DNA of 64,000 bases from Halorientalis sp. LT38 (lineage in GTDB: Archaea > Halobacteriota > Halobacteria > Halobacteriales > Haloarculaceae). Shown here one piece after another: positions 60,487 to 64,000 of the stretch. The notes beneath the pieces are model-generated. The model worked only from the letters and a program-made list of their open reading frames with translations. It ran no database searches and had not been told where the DNA came from. The stretch's first letter is position 1, and every line of letters starts with the position of its first letter. Both the position numbers and the translations under genes were made by a program. Location: NCBI RefSeq assembly GCF_037031225.1, contig NZ_JAYEZN010000001.1, positions 1,798,001-1,862,000 of the forward strand. Reading direction: 5' to 3'.

Positions 60487-61092
60487 TCAGAGCTCCGTGG
60501 CGGCCAACCGCAGGTCCTCACGGGTGTTGACGTTCCGCAGTGAGTCGAGCCCGGCGACCGCCCGGATCTCGGACTCCTGGACGACGGCCCAGTCGAGGTC
60601 GTTCAGGGCGGCGAACACCGCCCGCTGGTCGCGGGCCAGCGCCGCCTCGCAGGCCGCGACGGTCGCGTCGACGTGGTAGACCGCCTGGAGCGGTTGGTCC
60701 CGGCCGTCGACCCGCGGGACGGCGGCGTCCCGGTCCCGCGCCCGCTCGAACAGCCGACGAACGAGGGCGGGGTCGACGAACGGCATGTCGCAGGCCACGA
60801 CGACGGCGAACTCGGACTCGGCGGCCCGGAGCCCGGTCAGGATGCCGGTCATCGGCCCCCGATCGGGCTCGTCGTCCGCCGCGACGGTCACGGGGTGGTC
60901 GTACCCCGTCAGGGCGTCCTCGATGGCCGGGCGCTGCTCGGGGCGGCAGTTGAGGACCAGGTCGTCGATCACGGGCGCGAGGCGGTCGGCGACTCGGCGG
61001 CTCATCGGCGTCCCCGCGAGGTCGGCGACGGCCTTGTCCCCCTCACCGAACCGCGTCGAGTAGCCCCCGGCGACGATCACGCCCGTTCGCAT
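60487..61092 (-). CDS. mobA: molybdenum cofactor guanylyltransferase, copy 2
   Basis: A 201-residue paralogue of the MobA gene at 30.8 kb. It keeps VIVAGGYSTRFG, DKAVADLAGTPMSRRVADR, VVACDMPFVDPAL and SLRNVNTREDL. By eye a little over half of the residues match copy 1, with the closest match in the N-terminal nucleotide-binding half. The second copy has no molybdo-enzyme next to it; it stands between the toxin-antitoxin pair and the second mutS. It may serve other molybdenum or tungsten enzymes or use another nucleotide. Confidence 0.85.
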   Translation of the reverse strand: MRTGVIVAGGYSTRFGEGDKAVADLAGTPMSRRVADRLAPVIDDLVLNCRPEQRPAIEDALTGYDHPVTVAADDEPDRGPMTGILTGLRAAESEFAVVVACDMPFVDPALVRRLFERARDRDAAVPRVDGRDQPLQAVYHVDATVAACEAALARDQRAVFAALNDLDWAVVQESEIRAVAGLDSLRNVNTREDLRLAATEL

Positions 61093-61165
61093 GGCCGGCG
61101 GTACGGACCCGGTTCACAAGAAGCCCGCCCCGAACGGACGGCCCTCCCGTGGTGACCATCCGGAG

Positions 61166-61175
61166 GGCATATGCC
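61166..61175 (+). promoter_or_regulatory. TATA-like palindrome of the second mutS gene
   Basis: GGCATATGCC is a 10-base palindrome whose AT core is 27 bases before the ATG at 61198. It both looks like the TATA box and argues for that ATG and not the one at 61171, which lies inside the box. Confidence 0.45.
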
Positions 61176-61197
61176 GTCCGCGGTGTTGCGGTCGTCC

Positions 61198-63867
61198 ATG
61201 GACGCGGCGCTTGGCCCGCCCGAGAAGCTGGCGACCCGGGCCGACGAGCTGACGCCGATGCTGTCCCAGTACTTCGAGCTCTGTACCGAGTACGAGGACT
61301 CGCTCGTGCTCTTCCAGGTCGGCGACTTCTACGAGGCCTTCTGCGAGGCCGCAGAACGAGTCTCCCGGCTCTGTGAGATCACGCTCACCAAACGCGAGGA
61401 CTCCACCGGCGAGTACCCGATGGCCGGCATCCCCGTCGACAACGCCGAGAGCTACATCGAGACGCTGCTGGACGCCGGCTATCGCGTCGCAGTTGCCGAC
61501 CAGGTGCAGGACCCCGACGAAGCCACCGGCGTCGTCGACCGCGCGGTCACCCGCATCGTCACGCCCGGCACGCTGACCGAGGACGAACTCCTGCGGACCG
61601 ACGACAACAACTTCGTCGCCTGCCTGGCCCGCGACGGCGACCGCTTCGGCCTGGCCCTGCTCGACGTCTCCACCGGCGACTGCTTCGTCACGAGCACCGC
61701 CGACGAATCGGCGCTGGCGGACGAACTCGGCCGCTTCGCCCCCGCCGAGGCCGTTGTCGGCCCCGACGCCCCGACCGCGCCCTTCGATTCGGACTGCATG
61801 GTGACGCCCCACGACACAGCTGCCTTCGAGGGCGAGAATGCGCGCGAGCTGGTGGCCTCGTACTTCGGCGATCCCGAGACGGTGCTGGCCGGGGACTGTG
61901 AGGTCCGGGCCTGCGGCGCGCTGCTGGACTACGCCGAGTACACGCGAGGGAGTGAGGGCGACGACGCGGCGGGCGAGCGCGGTCGGCTGGACTACCTCAA
62001 CCACGTCACGCGGTACGACCCGCGGGAGTACCTGCTGCTGGATCGGGTCGCGCTGGATAGTCTGGAGCTGTTCGACCGGCGGGCCATCCACGGCCGCGCC
62101 GCGGCGACGGTCGTCGAGGTGCTCGACGAGACCGCCTGCGCGCTGGGGAGCCGCGAGTTGAAGGACTGGCTCCGGCGGCCCCTGATCGAGCGCGGCCGGA
62201 TCGAGGCCCGCCACGACGCCGTCGGCGAACTCGCCGCGGACGTCCGGACCCGCGAGCGCCTCCACGAGCAATTGCGGGACGTCTACGACGTCGAGCGACT
62301 GATATCGAGAGTCTCCCGGGCGCGAGCGAACGCCCGCGACCTGCGCTCGCTGAAAGACACGCTGGACGTGGTCCCCGAGGTCGAGGCCGCGCTGGAGGGG
62401 GCACAGTGTGACGCGCTCCGGGAGATCCGCGACGACCTCGACGATCTGGGAGAGATCCGAGACCTGATCGGCCGGGCCATCAGGGACGAACCGCCCATCG
62501 AGGTCACAGAGGGCGGCGTGATCGCCGCGGGGTACGACGACCGGCTGGACGACCTCCGGGAGACCGAACGCGACGGGAAGGCGTGGATCGACTCGCTGGA
62601 GGAAACGGAGCGAGAGCGAACCGGGATCGACTCGCTGAAGGTCGGGCACAACGCCGTCCACGGCTACTACATCGAGGTGACCAACCCGAACCTCGATGCG
62701 GTGCCCGACGACTACACCCGACGGCAGACGCTGAAGAACGCAGAACGGTTCTACACGCCGGAGCTGAAGGCCCGCGAGGACGAGATCATCCAGGCCGAAC
62801 AGCGCGCCGACGACCTGGAGTACGACCTGTTCCGCGAGGTCCGCGACACCGTCGCCGCCGAGTCCGAGCGCGTCCAGGCGCTCGCGGACACGCTCGCCAG
62901 ACTGGACGTCCTCGTCTCCTTCGCCACCGTCGCCGCCGAGTACGACTACGCCCGGCCGACCATCGTCGACGAGCCGAAGCGAACCGCGATCGAGGGCGGT
63001 CGCCACCCCGTCGTCGAGCGCACCCAGTCCTCGTTCGTCCCGAACGACGCCGACCTGGACGCCGAGTCCTTTTTCGCCGTCATCACCGGCCCCAACATGA
63101 GCGGGAAGTCCACGTACATGCGCCAAGTGGCGCTGATCCAGTTGCTGGCCCAGGCCGGGAGCTTCGTGCCGGCGGCCGACGCCCGTCTCTCGCTGGTCGA
63201 CCGCGTGTTCACCCGCGTCGGCGCCAGCGACGACATCGCCGGCGGGAAGTCCACCTTCATGGTGGAGATGACCGAGCTCGCCGAGATCCTGGAGAACGCT
63301 ACCGACCGCTCGCTGATCTTACTGGACGAGGTGGGCCGGGGAACCAGCACCACCGACGGGCTGGCCATCGCACGCGCCGTCACCGAGCACGTCCACGACG
63401 AGATCGGCGCGCGCACCCTCTTCGCCACCCACCACCACGAACTGACTGCGACCGCTGAGGCGCTCCCCGCCGCGTTCAACTGCCACTTCTCGGCAGAACA
63501 GGACGGCCAGACCGTCAGCTTCGACCACGAGATCCGGCAGGGCCCGGCCGCAGCCTCCTACGGCGTCCAGGTCGCACGCGAGTCCGGCGTTCCCGACACG
63601 GTGGTGGATCGCTCCCGCGAGTTGCTCGACGCCCACGATCAGGAAAATAGTTCCTACGAAGGAGTTAATTCCCACGAAGGCAACAATACGCGCAACGGTC
63701 AGTCCACCGCAGCGGCGTCGAACGACGCGGAAACGGGGTCGGATGGCGACGCGTCCACCGACGAGAACGAACTCGCGACGATCATCCGCGAGCAGAATCT
63801 GGCGACGACGACGCCGATGGACGCGCTGGCGCTGCTCCAGGACCTCCAGGAACGGATCGAGGAGTAG
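61198..63867 (+). CDS. mutS: DNA mismatch repair protein MutS, copy 2
   Basis: A 889-residue MutS. The mismatch-recognition Phe-x-Glu motif is in [14 protein letters not shown], Walker A is [13 protein letters not shown] and Walker B/signature is [28 protein letters not shown] follows. The protein has a long low-complexity insertion near the C terminus (Asn/Ser/Asp-rich, about 63640-63770) before a last conserved [16 protein letters not shown], which is the dimer/tetramer helix of MutS. Start at 61198 is favoured by the upstream TATA-like palindrome. It differs clearly from copy 1 in the N-terminal half. Two MutS1-type proteins are common in haloarchaea. Confidence 0.95.
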   Translation: MDAALGPPEKLATRADELTPMLSQYFELCTEYEDSLVLFQVGDFYEAFCEAAERVSRLCEITLTKREDSTGEYPMAGIPVDNAESYIETLLDAGYRVAVADQVQDPDEATGVVDRAVTRIVTPGTLTEDELLRTDDNNFVACLARDGDRFGLALLDVSTGDCFVTSTADESALADELGRFAPAEAVVGPDAPTAPFDSDCMVTPHDTAAFEGENARELVASYFGDPETVLAGDCEVRACGALLDYAEYTRGSEGDDAAGERGRLDYLNHVTRYDPREYLLLDRVALDSLELFDRRAIHGRAAATVVEVLDETACALGSRELKDWLRRPLIERGRIEARHDAVGELAADVRTRERLHEQLRDVYDVERLISRVSRARANARDLRSLKDTLDVVPEVEAALEGAQCDALREIRDDLDDLGEIRDLIGRAIRDEPPIEVTEGGVIAAGYDDRLDDLRETERDGKAWIDSLEETERERTGIDSLKVGHNAVHGYYIEVTNPNLDAVPDDYTRRQTLKNAERFYTPELKAREDEIIQAEQRADDLEYDLFREVRDTVAAESERVQALADTLARLDVLVSFATVAAEYDYARPTIVDEPKRTAIEGGRHPVVERTQSSFVPNDADLDAESFFAVITGPNMSGKSTYMRQVALIQLLAQAGSFVPAADARLSLVDRVFTRVGASDDIAGGKSTFMVEMTELAEILENATDRSLILLDEVGRGTSTTDGLAIARAVTEHVHDEIGARTLFATHHHELTATAEALPAAFNCHFSAEQDGQTVSFDHEIRQGPAAASYGVQVARESGVPDTVVDRSRELLDAHDQENSSYEGVNSHEGNNTRNGQSTAAASNDAETGSDGDASTDENELATIIREQNLATTTPMDALALLQDLQERIEE

Positions 63868-63870
63868 TCC

Positions 63871-64000
63871 TCAGACCCCGAGGGCCTCGGCGACGTCGTG
63901 GAACGAGTCGACGGCGAGGTCGGGGTCGACCTCGGCGAACGACTCCCAGGGGCCGCCCTCCCGGTTCAGCCAGGCGCTCTGCGCGCCGGCGTGCATCGCG
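63871..64000 (-). CDS. HAD-superfamily hydrolase, C-terminal part only
   Basis: Only the last 42 codons of a minus-strand gene lie in the window, the rest being beyond the right edge. They read AMHAGAQSAWLNREGG, then PWESFAEVDPDL, then AVDSFHDVAEALGV, which is the usual end of haloacid-dehalogenase-type hydrolases (cap-less end with AGxxxxWLNRxG and a final helix after DxxVxSxxEL). It converges with the second mutS. The substrate cannot be predicted from this part. Confidence 0.72.
   Translation of the reverse strand, partial: AMHAGAQSAWLNREGGPWESFAEVDPDLAVDSFHDVAEALGV

Noticed and set aside
1-64000. CRISPR arrays, prophage genes, integrases or complete insertion sequences
   Set aside because: No regularly spaced direct repeats, tail or capsid genes, integrase or transposase motifs were recognised on reading through the window.

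Overview
The window is chromosomal DNA from an extremely halophilic archaeon (class Halobacteria). The evidence is high GC with strongly acidic predicted proteins, archaeal-type genes (group II chaperonin, archaeal PRPP synthetase, ThiD-ThiN fusion, bacterio-opsin-activator-type regulator, UPF0175/PIN toxin-antitoxin pair), and many start codons about 24-30 bases downstream of an AT-rich box, as expected for leaderless haloarchaeal transcripts. The genus cannot be fixed from the sequence alone. No rRNA, tRNA, CRISPR array or intact insertion sequence was seen. No gene-free stretch exceeds about 300 bases apart from the ambiguous 41.1-41.3 kb remnant zone; the longest clean gaps are 41532-41814 and 42706-42998.

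Layout. 0-8.8 kb is housekeeping: the end of hemL, an OsmC protein, an FNT-type channel, a beta-propeller-like protein, an SMR transporter, PRPP synthetase, IleS and a 4Fe-4S uracil-DNA glycosylase. 8.9-17.2 kb holds a 1090-residue PAS/GAF/bacterio-opsin-activator regulator, a DUF5995-like protein, a FAD monooxygenase, a receiver-PAS-histidine kinase and a protein carrying the four hallmark motifs of class I terpene synthases. 17.2-22.7 kb is a metal region: a YHS-containing UPF0718 permease, a Met/His-rich SHOCT protein, a winged-helix regulator, an HMA chaperone and an unusual CPG-motif P-type ATPase.

22.7-38 kb is an accessory metabolic island. It contains an FmdE-like protein, an aldehyde ferredoxin oxidoreductase paralogue without its cluster cysteines, a formate dehydrogenase, two acetamidase/formamidases, an AmiS/UreI amide channel, YqeC-like and MobA molybdenum-cofactor proteins, a FluC fluoride-channel pair, a divergent chaperonin with a His-rich tail, a winged-helix protein and an AhpD-like protein. 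The parts fit import of formamide or a similar short amide, hydrolysis to formate plus ammonia, and molybdenum- or tungsten-dependent oxidation of the formate.

38-64 kb holds aconitase, a remnant that may be an acyl-CoA synthetase tail, an MscS channel, a CopB-type copper ATPase with its chaperone, MutS, two tandem Tat-exported hydrolases preceded by two perfect inverted repeats, two histidine kinases, ThiD-ThiN, a DsbA/FrnE-like protein, an acyl-CoA ligase, a toxin-antitoxin pair with a tandem operator, a second MobA, a second MutS and the end of a HAD hydrolase. Paralogue pairs (MobA, MutS, formamidase, Tat hydrolase, HMA chaperone plus P-type ATPase) are a notable feature of the window.
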